Assembly (NCBI GenBank): GCA_947448025.1
Contig: CANFLV010000006.1
Coordinates: 1-64,000, forward strand
Direction of reading: 5' to 3'
Origin: Oxalobacteraceae bacterium
GTDB taxonomy: Bacteria; Pseudomonadota; Gammaproteobacteria; Burkholderiales; Burkholderiaceae_D
DNA: 64,000 bases
Made by a program: the position numbers and the translations under genes. The notes below the pieces were generated by a model. The model was given only the letters and a program-made list of their open reading frames with translations. It searched no databases and was not told the origin of the DNA. Below, in pieces: positions 54,845 to 63,456 of this stretch. How positions within the stretch are numbered: position 1 is the first letter of the stretch; each line of letters begins with the position of its first letter.

Positions 54845-55280
54845 GCCAGTTGACCTTGCTGAATTTGCCGTGGAAGGCTGCCGGCATGGTCACGACTTTC
54901 TTGCTCTTGTAATTGAAAAACACAAAGCCCGATTTCGCCATCGCCACCAGCGCGCCATCGGCTGGGCGGCTGATGCGAAACATGATGTCGCCGCCGTAAT
55001 CATTGAAATCCATCACGCCGACCTCGAACAGTAACTGATCGCGTGCATGCGCTTCGTTCCTGTACATCGTGGCGAGATCCGTGACGATGAGGCCGACACC
55101 GTCATCCTGATTCTCCGCGATCTTGAAATCGAACAGGAAGCGCGCGCGGGCTTCGGAAATCATCGAGATCATGGAATCATTGCCGAGGTGGTTCGCGCCA
55201 TTGATGTCAGTCACGCGTACGGTCAATACGGTCGAGTAGCAGAACTGGTCTGCGGGTAAGTCGAGTTTAAGGCGGGCCAT
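54837..55280 (-). CDS. Hotdog-fold acyl-CoA thioesterase
   Basis: 147 aa. A 4HBT-type hotdog protein: TVLTVRVTDINGANHLGNDSMISMISEARARFLF carries the usual catalytic region (N..H-L-N/G..E), and LIVTDLATMYRNEAHARDQLLFEVGVMDF forms the following strands. Hydrolyses acyl-CoA esters; substrate unknown. Confidence 0.82.
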   Translation of the reverse strand: MARLKLDLPADQFCYSTVLTVRVTDINGANHLGNDSMISMISEARARFLFDFKIAENQDDGVGLIVTDLATMYRNEAHARDQLLFEVGVMDFNDYGGDIMFRISRPADGALVAMAKSGFVFFNYKSKKVVTMPAAFHGKFSKVNWLK

Positions 55281-55381
55281 TGCGGCTTTCTTGAATAGTC
55301 GTCAGCGCGCAATTTTACCTGCTTCAATAGGCTTGGCGGCAGCACTGGCATGTTCCGGGATCGGGCGCTAAAATGATTTGC

Positions 55382-56071
55382 ATGTGCGCTAACTACATTC
55401 CCACTGCAAGAGACGAGCTGCTCGAATATTTCCATGTCGCGCCGCCGCAGGACGTGACCACCGCGGAAGCCTTTCCCGGCTCGCTGGCACCGATTATCCG
55501 CCTGCCACATGCACAGGCTAAGCCGGCTGAAATGGAAGCCGTGACGGCCTGTTTCGGCATGGTGCCGCACTGGGCCGACATGAAGCTGGCGCGCTCGACT
55601 TACAATGCGCGCACCGAGACCGTGGCCAGCAAGCCGAGCTTTCGCCATGCTTACCGCAATCGGCAATTCTGTGTGATTCCAGTGGCGGCGATATTCGAGC
55701 CGAACTATGAATCCGGCAAGGCCGTGCGATGGAAAATCGCCAGCGCCGATGGACGTCCGCTCGGGCTGGCTGGCATCTGGGAATATCGTGCGGCGGGGCC
55801 GGATGGCGCGCCGCTGATGTCATTTTCCATGTTGACCATTAACGCTGATGGCCATCCGCTGATGCAGCGCTTCCATAAACCGGAAGATGAAAAACGCATG
55901 GTCGTCGTGCTGGAACCGGACGACTATGCCAGCTGGCTACAGGCGCCGCTGGAACAGGCCGGCGAATTTTTCCAGCCGTATCCGGCATCGCGTCTGATCG
56001 CGACAGAGGCGCCGCTACGACGCGCCGTGCACAGGACGCCGCCGTCGACGGCGTCCCTGTTTCCCGGCTGA
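55382..56071 (+). CDS. SRAP-family protein (YedK/HMCES-like abasic-site shield)
   Basis: 229 aa from ATG 55382, chosen so that cysteine is residue 2: SRAP proteins need Cys2 free at the N-terminus after Met removal to crosslink abasic DNA. The upstream ATG at 55373 would bury it. Other expected positions are visible: Asn in TYNARTETV, Glu in AAIFEPNYE and His in RFHKPEDEKRM. YNARTETVASKPSFRHAYRNRQFCVIP is the family core. Protects abasic sites in single-stranded DNA. Confidence 0.92.
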   Translation: MCANYIPTARDELLEYFHVAPPQDVTTAEAFPGSLAPIIRLPHAQAKPAEMEAVTACFGMVPHWADMKLARSTYNARTETVASKPSFRHAYRNRQFCVIPVAAIFEPNYESGKAVRWKIASADGRPLGLAGIWEYRAAGPDGAPLMSFSMLTINADGHPLMQRFHKPEDEKRMVVVLEPDDYASWLQAPLEQAGEFFQPYPASRLIATEAPLRRAVHRTPPSTASLFPG

Positions 56072-56077
56072 GTTTGC

Positions 56078-58351
56078 TTACACCGACTGCTTCTTCTCCC
56101 GCGCAACCCAGTACAAGAGCACGATCAGTACCGCATACGGCAGCATCGACAGCGCATCCGCGCTCACGCCCGCATAGAAGGGATTGTTCTGCGTCGCCCA
56201 GGCATCGATGGCCTGATCGAAATGCGTCAGTACGCCAGCACTGAAGGCGATCACGATACCCGCCAGCGCGCCGCCGGCGATATAGCCCGAGGCCAGCAAG
56301 ACACCGGAACTGCGGTCCCCAGCCGCGAGTTTTTCTTCTTCTGACAGATTCGCATTGTGAGCAAGTCTGGCATTGCGACGGTCGACCCACCAGCGCACCA
56401 TGCCGCCGATGAACAGCGGCGCCGAGGACGACAGCGGCAGATAGACACCGACCGCAAACGCGAGCGAAGAAATGCCGGCCATTTCCAGCACCAGCGAGAT
56501 CATCACGCCAAACAGCACCAGCGACCACGGCAGCTGACGGTCGAGGATACCCTTGATGATGTAGGACATGAGCACCGCTTTCGGCGCGTCGTATTTCTTC
56601 ACTTCCGTACCGTCGGGACGTTTCGTGTAGGTGCCGTTAATGCCCGGATCGACCAGATAAACAGCCTTGCCTTCTGCATCGACAAAGTATTTTCCAGCCG
56701 GTCCGCCGACGCTATCGGTCTTGTGCCAGACCTTGTAAGTCTGCTGGTCTTGCTCGGCCTGCGGTCCCTGCAGCGTGCCGGTTCCTGTCAGGCGCGCGGC
56801 GTCCGTGCTGAGACCGGGCGCGACTTGCGCTACGGGGACGTAGACGGTGCCGGCATCATTGAGTTTCAAGAGGATAGGGCCGAGGATCAAGGCGGAGGCG
56901 AAGGCGCCGACGAGGATCGCGTATTGCTGCAGGCGCGGCGTCGAACCGACCAGAAAGCCGGTCTTCAAATCCTGCGAAGTCGTACCCGCATTGCTCGAGG
57001 CGATGCAGACGATGGCGCCGATTGACAGGGCTGTCACGTAATACTGGCCACCTGTCCAGCCCAGCAGCAGAAAGACTGCGCAGGTGAACAGCAGGGTCGC
57101 CACAGTCATGCCGGAAATCGGATTCGATGAGGAACCGATTTCACCGGTCAGGCGCGAGGACACGGTCGCGAACAGGAAGCCGAATACGAGGATCAGCAAG
57201 GCGCCGAGCAAGTTCATGTGCAGCGGCGTGGCTACGGTGATGATCGCCAGCAGGGCGAGCGTGCCGATGACGACCCATTTCATCGGGATGTCCTGGTCAG
57301 TGCGCTCGGGTTTTGCGATGGCGGCGCCTTGCTTGCCCAGGCTTTTCAGGCCGGCCGTCAGACTGCGCCAGATCATCGGCATCGCGCGCAGCAGGCTGAT
57401 CAATCCACCAGCAGCGACGGCACCGGCGCCGATGTAGAGGATGTAGGCGCCGCGGATTTCGTTCGGACTCATGGCGCTGATGAGTTTGGTGCCGGGCGCC
57501 AGCGGCACGGTCAGGTATTCACCGAAAAACTTGATCATCGGGATCAGGAGCATGTAGGACAGTACGCCGCCTGCCGCCATGATCGAGGCCACGCGCGGAC
57601 CGATGATATAGCCCACGCCTAGCAGTTCCGGCGAGATTTCCGCGCCGAGTGAACCAGCTTTGAGCGGTGCGCCGAAGACGACTTGCGGCGTGTCTTTCCA
57701 GCCCTTCAGTGCGACGTTGAAAATCTTGTACAGCAGGCCCACGCCAAAGCCGCCGAAAATGATCGCCGCGCGTTTGCTGTCAGCGGTCTGGTCTTCCGCG
57801 CCCGAGCGTGCAGCCAGTCCGGCCGCTGCGCGCGAGTCGGCGTTGGCTGCGGCTTTCAGTACTTCGGCGCAGGCGGTGCCTTCCGGGTATTTCAATTCAA
57901 GGTGCTGCTCGACGATCATCGTGCGCCGCATCGGAATCATCAGCAGTATGCCAAGCAGACCGCCCAGTACACCGACGAGCATGACGCGCGTGATTTCAAG
58001 ATCAAAGCCGAGGATTAGGATCGCCGGCATGGTCACGCCAAGTCCGAAGGCGATCGATTCACCGGCCGAGCCGGCGGTTTGCGTGATGCTGTTTTCCAGG
58101 ATACTGGAATCCTTGCCGCCGAGTTTATGCGTTAGGCGGAACAGGGTAATGGCGATCACGGCCACAGGAATCGAAGCGCTCACCGTCAAGCCGACCTTCA
58201 GGACCAGATATAAGGATGATGCGCCAAAGATCATGCCGAGCACGGCGCCGAGTAGCAGGGCGCGCACGCTCAATTCCGGTAGCTGCGCGCTGGCGGGAAT
58301 GAAGGGGCGAACCGTGGGGCGTCGAGCGCCTGATATCGAATTGTCCTGCAT
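56078..58351 (-). CDS. OPT-family oligopeptide transporter
   Basis: 757 aa from ATG 58351; an extended frame to 58471 has no support. Many membrane segments; ILENSITQTAGSAGESIAFGLGVTMPAIL and LKYPEGTACAEVLKAA are OPT signatures, and QDLKTGFLVGSTPRLQQYAILVG lies in the second half. A soluble loop of about 80 residues (TYKVWHKTDSVGGPAGKYF) lies between spans. Likely proton-driven uptake of small peptides or metal-peptide complexes. Confidence 0.92.
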   Translation of the reverse strand: MQDNSISGARRPTVRPFIPASAQLPELSVRALLLGAVLGMIFGASSLYLVLKVGLTVSASIPVAVIAITLFRLTHKLGGKDSSILENSITQTAGSAGESIAFGLGVTMPAILILGFDLEITRVMLVGVLGGLLGILLMIPMRRTMIVEQHLELKYPEGTACAEVLKAAANADSRAAAGLAARSGAEDQTADSKRAAIIFGGFGVGLLYKIFNVALKGWKDTPQVVFGAPLKAGSLGAEISPELLGVGYIIGPRVASIMAAGGVLSYMLLIPMIKFFGEYLTVPLAPGTKLISAMSPNEIRGAYILYIGAGAVAAGGLISLLRAMPMIWRSLTAGLKSLGKQGAAIAKPERTDQDIPMKWVVIGTLALLAIITVATPLHMNLLGALLILVFGFLFATVSSRLTGEIGSSSNPISGMTVATLLFTCAVFLLLGWTGGQYYVTALSIGAIVCIASSNAGTTSQDLKTGFLVGSTPRLQQYAILVGAFASALILGPILLKLNDAGTVYVPVAQVAPGLSTDAARLTGTGTLQGPQAEQDQQTYKVWHKTDSVGGPAGKYFVDAEGKAVYLVDPGINGTYTKRPDGTEVKKYDAPKAVLMSYIIKGILDRQLPWSLVLFGVMISLVLEMAGISSLAFAVGVYLPLSSSAPLFIGGMVRWWVDRRNARLAHNANLSEEEKLAAGDRSSGVLLASGYIAGGALAGIVIAFSAGVLTHFDQAIDAWATQNNPFYAGVSADALSMLPYAVLIVLLYWVAREKKQSV

Positions 58352-58471
58352 CGTGGAGACCTTTTTGTGGAGGTATGGGCGTGCCTTGGTCAGGCGCAAA
58401 TGAAAGTGAAATAGTAGCAAGCTTATTGCGTTGCTTGGCAAATTGTCGAATGCCGGTTCAGCTGAAGGCAA

Positions 58472-58493
58472 GCCCGGCAGAATTATGCCGGGC
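58472..58493 (-). terminator. Terminator-like hairpin after the TonB receptor
   Basis: GCCCGGCA and TGCCGGGC pair perfectly around GAATTA. On the minus strand it follows the receptor stop and has only a weak T run, so efficiency is uncertain. Confidence 0.5.
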
Positions 58494-58551
58494 AGCCAAT
58501 ATGATTATCTCGACCAGCCGGCATTGCACCGGCGGTCGATCGCTTTCTGGA

Positions 58552-60954
58552 TTAGAACTTTTTCCACAAACGCGCAAAGTAAGCCGCGCCATTCAAGCCA
58601 AATTGCACGCTATCGTAAATGAAACCATTGTCAGTTTCATTTGCATCCTGACGCGTCGGCTTGACGTTGAAAATATTCGTGCCGCCGACGGTCAGCTTGG
58701 TCGTTGGATTGAAGGCATAAGTGAAGGCGAGGTCAGCCGAAGTTTTCGCAGCATAGTGCGCATTCGGTACACCATTGGCCGTGCCCGAAAAGGTGCCCAG
58801 GGTTTGTGTGCCGAAGTAGATGATCTTGAAGCTGGTATCCAATGGACCTGTGCCATAGTCAAAGCCCAAGGTCGCCTTGCTGCGCGGACCACCTTGTTCG
58901 ATGAACAGGCGCTCGCGTTCCGACAACAATACATCTTCAAAACCGGCCAGCGACGGTGGCGTCTTCACGCCGGTCACTTCGGTCTTGCTGTAATTGTAGG
59001 CGAGGAAGGTCGTCAGTTTGCCGCCCTTGATTTCCGACTTTTGCGATACGGTCAGGTCCAGGCCCTGGGTTTTGGTGTTGACCGAATTGACGAAGAACTG
59101 CGCCTGGCCCACGCCCAGTGCAGTCAGGCTTGCGCCGAGTGCCGGATAGTTATCGGCGTCGAAACGACCCGACAGGACGATGCGGTCGTCGATGAGGATC
59201 TGGTACAGGTCAGCCGTAACAGCCAGATCAGGCGTCGGTGTCAAGGTCAGGCCGAGCGTGAGGTTCTTCGACTTTTCTTCCTTTAGCTTCGGAATACCCG
59301 CGGCGTTGGCAATCGTGCCACCATTTGGTCCGAGCACGACGTCGAGCGGCTTGCCGTTAATGAAGTCAGTGAAGGTCGACGAGAAATACACCTGCTGCAG
59401 CGACGGCGCGCGGAAGCCCGTGCTGGCCGAGCCGCGTACCAAAGCGACCGGATTGATGCGATAGCTGCCGGCGAGTTTGCCGGTGATGGTCGAGCCGAAG
59501 TCACTGAATTTTTCATAGCGCAGCGCGGTCTGGAGTTTCAGCTTTTGCGTGATGTCGGTTTCGATATCGACATAAGCGGCGATGCTATTGCGGTTCTTGT
59601 CCGTCTGGTCGCCAGGCTGGAAACCGGGGAAACCCTGGCTGCCGGCATTGCCACCAAAACCAACGCCGTCAGCATCGTTATATGAGCCTGGTTCGCCGGC
59701 AGTGATCTGGTAATTTTCACGGCGATATTCGCCACCGAAGGCGACGTTGACGCCATTGAATGGGCCTTCAAAGTAGCGGCTGAAATCCGTATTCGTGGTC
59801 AGCTGCGAGAATGCAAATCCGCCCGCATCGAAGGACGTCGGGCTGATGCCCTTGCCGCCGGCGAGCAGGTTCTTGTTCGCGATCGAGGCATTGAGGGTGT
59901 TGCTGATGTTGTACTTCAGATTGTTGTAGCCGTAGGTCTGCGAAAAGTCGGCATTCCAGTCGCCGATCAGGCCTTTGTGGCCGACGGTCATGTAGCGGTC
60001 TTCGATCTTGCCATTGATGAAAGGCACAAAGCCGTTCGGATACATCGCGGCAGAATTACGCGAAGGGATATCGTCGGAGCCGATACCGCCGCGGGCATAG
60101 GCTGCGGAGGAAGCGTCACGATTTTGCGCGCCCATCGTGAAATAGAATTTCCCATCGGCGCTGGTCGGCAGTTCGCCGTTGACGTAGAGCGTCGAATTCT
60201 TCGCGGCGGTGTCGCCGATGATGCGCGGATTGCCTTCTTCAGCGCGGTTCGAACGGCCACGGTCGAGATATTCGCCAGTGATGCCGACGACACCCTTGTC
60301 GCCGATGCGCACGCCGCAGTAAGCGGACGCGAGATAATTCTTGCCGTCGCCCGCCGAATATTGACCGTAACCGGCGATCGATTCGCAGCCCAGCGATTTC
60401 TTCATGCTGATATCGATGACGCCGGCGATCGCATCCGAGCCATATTGCGCCGCTGCGCCATCGCGCAAGACCTGGATATTGCTAATGGCCAGCATCGGGA
60501 TCGAATTCAGATCAGTACCGGTATTGCCGCGATTACGCGCGCCGAACAGGTTGACCAGGGCGGTGGTATGGCGGCGTTTGCCGTTCATCAGTACCAACGT
60601 CTGGTCCGAGCCGAGGCCGCGCAAGGCCGCCGAATCCACCAGATCAGCGCCATCGGCGCCGGTCTGGCGTGTTGAGTTAAATGATGGCGAAATGTAAGTC
60701 AGTGTTTGCGCAAGATCAAACTGTCCGCCTTGTTCGGCCAGCTTGGCCATGGAGATCATATCGATAGGCACAGCGGTATCAGTCGCCGAGGCATTCACGC
60801 GACGTGACCCAACGATATTCACCGTTTGCATGCCAGCATCAGCATTCGTGGCCGCCACCTGGGCATGGACCGCAAATGGTGTAAGGGCAGCCAGTGAAGC
60901 GGCACCATAGAGACTCAACAAGACAGACTTACGCAAAACAGATAACTTCGGCAT
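58552..60954 (-). CDS. TonB-dependent outer-membrane receptor
   Basis: 800 aa from ATG 60954, with GGGAG upstream; the first in-frame ATG at 60993 lacks it. Signal peptide (SVLRKSVLLSLYGAASLAALTPFAVHA). The plug domain contains VNIVGSRRVNASATDTAVPIDMIS (TonB-box region), DSAALRGLGSDQTLVLMNGKRRH and IQVLRDGAAAQYGSDAIAGVIDI. The barrel ends in FARLWKKF with a terminal Phe. Imports a large or scarce ligand; no siderophore or cobalamin genes adjoin, so the ligand is unknown. Confidence 0.95.
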   Translation of the reverse strand: MPKLSVLRKSVLLSLYGAASLAALTPFAVHAQVAATNADAGMQTVNIVGSRRVNASATDTAVPIDMISMAKLAEQGGQFDLAQTLTYISPSFNSTRQTGADGADLVDSAALRGLGSDQTLVLMNGKRRHTTALVNLFGARNRGNTGTDLNSIPMLAISNIQVLRDGAAAQYGSDAIAGVIDISMKKSLGCESIAGYGQYSAGDGKNYLASAYCGVRIGDKGVVGITGEYLDRGRSNRAEEGNPRIIGDTAAKNSTLYVNGELPTSADGKFYFTMGAQNRDASSAAYARGGIGSDDIPSRNSAAMYPNGFVPFINGKIEDRYMTVGHKGLIGDWNADFSQTYGYNNLKYNISNTLNASIANKNLLAGGKGISPTSFDAGGFAFSQLTTNTDFSRYFEGPFNGVNVAFGGEYRRENYQITAGEPGSYNDADGVGFGGNAGSQGFPGFQPGDQTDKNRNSIAAYVDIETDITQKLKLQTALRYEKFSDFGSTITGKLAGSYRINPVALVRGSASTGFRAPSLQQVYFSSTFTDFINGKPLDVVLGPNGGTIANAAGIPKLKEEKSKNLTLGLTLTPTPDLAVTADLYQILIDDRIVLSGRFDADNYPALGASLTALGVGQAQFFVNSVNTKTQGLDLTVSQKSEIKGGKLTTFLAYNYSKTEVTGVKTPPSLAGFEDVLLSERERLFIEQGGPRSKATLGFDYGTGPLDTSFKIIYFGTQTLGTFSGTANGVPNAHYAAKTSADLAFTYAFNPTTKLTVGGTNIFNVKPTRQDANETDNGFIYDSVQFGLNGAAYFARLWKKF

Positions 60955-61083
60955 GAACGCACTCCCATAGAAAGCGTGCATTTTATTACTCAAACATTGT
61001 TTTAATGCAATATTCGATAGTGAAATGCTCGACTGTTGTTTCTAGGCAAAAATAGTTTGAGTCAGATCGCGTGAAGGATTGCC

Positions 61084-61190
61084 ACCGCATCAGATCGAGA
61101 CAGGGCATGGAAGTCGATGCAGTCGATGATGTTCTATGGTGATGAGTTGATCGAAAAAGGCACTGCTACCGTATCAGATCGAGCCAGGGC
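61084..61190. repeat. Pair of 23-bp direct repeats
   Basis: ACCGCATCAGATCGAGACAG... at 61084-61106 and ACCGTATCAGATCGAGCCAG... at 61168-61190 differ at two positions and lie 84 bp apart. They sit between the TonB receptor promoter and the hairpins that follow. No gene is supported in 60955-61630; a 100-codon frame at 61117-61419 lies inside these repeats. Confidence 0.7.
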
Positions 61191-61240
61191 TATCGGGCGC
61201 CGCCAGACTGGCGACTTGTTAAGCCTGGCGGCGCCCGATA
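61191..61240. repeat. Perfect 16-bp inverted repeat
   Basis: Left arm TATCGGGCGCCGCCAG (61191-61206), right arm 61225-61240, 18-nt loop. Could be a hairpin end of a REP-like unit or a factor-independent 3' structure; there is no T run. Confidence 0.8.
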
Positions 61241-61268
61241 CCCCTGACTCTGGGGCCTGCCTTGCAGC

Positions 61269-61404
61269 GCGACTAATTCAAAACACCATCCGGCTGGGTC
61301 GCTGGCTGTGCCACGCTGGACTGTCAGCGGTATCCGCCCTGCGCGCCCCATCCCTTAAAAAGTCAGCAGGGATGGGGCGCGCAGGGCGGATGCCGGGCAT
61401 AAAA
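61269..61404. repeat. Dispersed hairpin repeat, copy 2
   Basis: About 136 bp, related to 37182-37318. The core is a perfect 24-bp inverted repeat: 61332-61355 pairs with 61368-61391 around a 12-nt loop. Shared flanks CATCCGGCTG-GTCGCTGGC and GATGCCGGG-ATAAAA define the unit. This copy looks younger or better kept than copy 1. Confidence 0.85.
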
Positions 61405-61416
61405 ACCTATGCAAAA

Positions 61417-61493
61417 TAGGGTCAGAGTCAAATAAAAAGTTATTTTTAGACATGACAAATCAACAAAATTAGAAATTAGGGTCAGAGTCAAAT
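61417..61493. repeat. Two identical 17-bp words exactly 60 bp apart
   Basis: TAGGGTCAGAGTCAAAT occurs at 61417-61433 and again at 61477-61493. AT-rich DNA lies between. Origin unknown; similar words often flank REP-associated or IS200-like sequences, but no transposase is present. Confidence 0.7.
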
Positions 61494-61630
61494 TAAAGAT
61501 GGGTCTGGTGATCTGTTGCCGCCACTTCCCAATCACGCTTCTTGCCCTCGCCAGTCGTTTACAATCGCAGCTTCCTTCTTTGAAGCCGAACTTGCTGCCT
61601 GCAACTGGCAGTGACACTGGATAAACTGCA

Positions 61631-62041
61631 ATGCGCCCCTCCGAAACACGCCAGATTCCCGAAAATGAAATTGAGATCACCGCAATCCGTGCTCAGGGAG
61701 CTGGCGGGCAGAATGTCAATAAAGTCTCAAGTGCGGTGCATTTGCGTTTCGATATCATGGCCTCGTCCTTGCCTGAAGACCTCAAGGCGCGATTGCTGAA
61801 GCTTAACGACAAGCGCATCACGAAAGAGGGTGTCGTGATCCTGAAAGCGCAAACCCATCGCAGCCAGGAGCGCAACAAGAACGCCGCCATACACAGGCTG
61901 CATGAATTGGTAGAAACCGTCAGCATGCCACCGGAAATACGCCGCGCTACCAAGCCCACCCGCAGCTCGCAGTTGAAACGATTGGATACGAAGAATATCC
62001 GCGCCAATATCAAGGACATGCGCCGGCGTATCGCCGAATAA
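61631..62041 (+). CDS. arfB: Alternative ribosome-rescue factor ArfB (YaeJ/ICT1 family)
   Basis: 136 aa. The GGQ motif at residues 25-27 in AQGAGGQNVNKVSSAVHLRFD is the peptidyl-tRNA hydrolysis loop of release factors. The short length, without codon-reading domains, and the basic C-terminal tail (LKRLDTKNIRANIKDMRRR) that enters the empty mRNA channel mark ArfB. It frees ribosomes stalled at the ends of broken mRNAs. Confidence 0.95.
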   Translation: MRPSETRQIPENEIEITAIRAQGAGGQNVNKVSSAVHLRFDIMASSLPEDLKARLLKLNDKRITKEGVVILKAQTHRSQERNKNAAIHRLHELVETVSMPPEIRRATKPTRSSQLKRLDTKNIRANIKDMRRRIAE

Positions 62042-62087
62042 TCCAGCGCTGCGGAAGTGCCTGCTTGCGACATCAATTTCAACAGGC

Positions 62088-62157
62088 AAAAAAAAGCCCG
62101 CCAGCTTTTCAGCGGCGGGCTAAATCCAATTCCTGGAGGAGATTGGAGGAGACAGGC
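62088..62157 (-). ncRNA. Predicted small RNA with two anti-Shine-Dalgarno motifs
   Basis: On the minus strand a -10 TATAGT (62165-62160) precedes a short transcript of roughly 65-70 nt. Near its 5' end are two CTCCTCC motifs (62151-62145 and 62141-62135), the complement of strong ribosome-binding sites. It ends in a textbook terminator: AGCCCGCC/GGCGGGCT stem (62121-62114 with 62102-62095), 11-nt loop, then T8. This resembles the anti-SD toxic small RNAs reported in Betaproteobacteria; membership cannot be checked here. No -35 match is obvious. Confidence 0.6.
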
Positions 62158-62307
62158 AAACTATAACGAAGCGGCCTGAGCCTGTATGCTTTTTTTTCCG
62201 AATGGTAGGTATTCACGGGGAGCATATCTGCCAATTTCCAGTAAAAATATCGAATGGTCGGCTCTGCTAAAATAAACAACCTTACTGAATCTCGCGAAAA
62301 TTCCCCT

Positions 62308-62490
62308 ATGAGCACTTCTTCCCTCCAGCCTGAATCACCTTGCGTCGGCCGCTGTTCGACCACCTACGGTGATGATATTTGCAAGGGCTGCGGGCGCACC
62401 TTCATCGAAGTGATTAACTGGATCATGTACGACGACGAAGAAAAAGCGGCAGTCTGGGCGCGTCTTGAACAATTATCCAAGGCCTCCTGA
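62308..62490 (+). CDS. DUF1289-family small protein
   Basis: 60 aa from ATG 62308. ESPCVGRCSTTYGDDICKGCGRTFIEVINW has the family's four cysteines (C-x3-C...C-x2-C), a likely metal site, followed by the WARLEQL tail. Function unknown. A further upstream in-frame start at 62254 has no ribosome site. Confidence 0.9.
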   Translation: MSTSSLQPESPCVGRCSTTYGDDICKGCGRTFIEVINWIMYDDEEKAAVWARLEQLSKAS

Positions 62491-62644
62491 AATTTGCGTT
62501 GCATCGTCGCTACAGCAGTGTCGCGAAAATTATACTGCGCAACAAGCTTGAGATTTATCAAGGATTGATTGCATCCAGACCTGATACTTACCGCAGGTTT
62601 AATTACTGTAATCAACCCCTGTTTGACATTTAGCGAGCGTGACG

Positions 62645-62968
62645 ATGGATTCCACAATTGATACGGTCATTGAAAGTCTCGTTGAAGTGCACTGCCAGGC
62701 AGAGGCGGATCAACGTCAGCGCCACCTGTTGCGCGAATCCCTGCGCGGTCTTGTGCGTCTGGCGCAAGCAGAGCAAATGTGGGAAATCAAAGCCAACGTG
62801 CGCGCCCTGACGTCAATGTCGCAGGCAAAAATCAAGCGCCAGGCGAACCGATTACTTAAGTCGACTAGCGACGTAAAAGCGGCAAAAGATCCTTGCCAGG
62901 GCAAACTCGCGCTTGACACAGGCAGCACCTGTGTCGGCAATACGTCAAAGGTAGACGAAGCGCCCTAG
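62645..62968 (+). CDS. Hypothetical protein, soluble, unknown
   Basis: 107 aa from ATG 62645 (GTG 62639 also possible). The first 80 residues are strongly helical and charged (VEVHCQAEADQRQRHLLRESLRGLVRLAQAEQ); the tail is low in structure. No motif recognised and no strong ribosome site. Confidence 0.55.
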   Translation: MDSTIDTVIESLVEVHCQAEADQRQRHLLRESLRGLVRLAQAEQMWEIKANVRALTSMSQAKIKRQANRLLKSTSDVKAAKDPCQGKLALDTGSTCVGNTSKVDEAP

Positions 62969-63070
62969 ACAGTGCCTTGATTCTTGATGTCCCTCAAAAA
63001 TCGTCCGCTGTTTTTAATGGATAGTAGACCTGTCTGAAATGCGGCTTTGCTCTTGTCAGTCAGCGTCAGT

Positions 63071-63141
63071 AGGGGGGGCCCGTGGTGGGCAGTCGGTGTC
63101 CAAAGCCGCTCTCCGTGGTTCGATTCCATGCTCCCCTGCCA
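63071..63141 (+). pseudogene. Degenerate tRNA-Trp-like sequence
   Basis: Acceptor AGGGGGG pairs with CTCCCCT (one G-T), followed by G and an encoded CCA. The T-arm CGTGG-TTCGATT-CCATG is normal. An anticodon-like stem TCGGT/GCCGC with loop GTCCAAA reads anticodon CCA (Trp). But the first stem pair is mismatched, the loop starts with G rather than C/T, the D-arm is only a 4-bp hairpin (GCCC-GTGGT-GGGC) without the conserved GG/A, and the total is 71 nt. It looks like a decayed tRNA gene or an unusual tRNA-like RNA. Confidence 0.6.
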
Positions 63142-63197
63142 ATTTTTCAGGGTGATGGCAAACATCACCGCCACGTACGCCGCCAAGGGAGTCTGCT

Positions 63198-63449
63198 ATG
63201 CGCGCTGCAATCGCTGTTTGTCTGATCGCAGGCGGCTTGCTCGGATGCGCAACGCCCGCGCAACGTGCACTGGAAAAGGTCGGCGAAGCCGAGCAGATGA
63301 TCCAGGTTTTCGGTACGGCCTGCGAGCGCCTTGGGTATATCGCCAATAGCGACGCATGGCGCAATTGCCTGGTTCAAATGAATCAGACCGATGCCCTGCG
63401 TTATTCCTATGGCGCGCCTTATTTTTCACGTGTGGGGCCTTACTGGTAA
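63198..63449 (+). CDS. Small lipoprotein, unknown
   Basis: 83 aa. MRAAIAVCLIAGGLLGCATPAQ is a clear lipoprotein signal with lipobox LLGC (Cys17). The mature 67 residues contain a helical part (RALEKVGEAEQMIQVFG) and two further cysteines (ACERLGY, RNCLVQM) that could pair. Ends in Tyr-Trp. Not recognised. Confidence 0.8.
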   Translation: MRAAIAVCLIAGGLLGCATPAQRALEKVGEAEQMIQVFGTACERLGYIANSDAWRNCLVQMNQTDALRYSYGAPYFSRVGPYW

Positions 63450-63456
63450 GCGCCGT

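Noticed and set aside
61117-61419. 100-codon plus-strand frame
   Set aside because: It lies entirely within direct and inverted repeats and resembles no protein.
62965-63186. 73-codon minus-strand frame
   Set aside because: It is an antisense reading of the tRNA-Trp-like sequence, a familiar source of false proteins.
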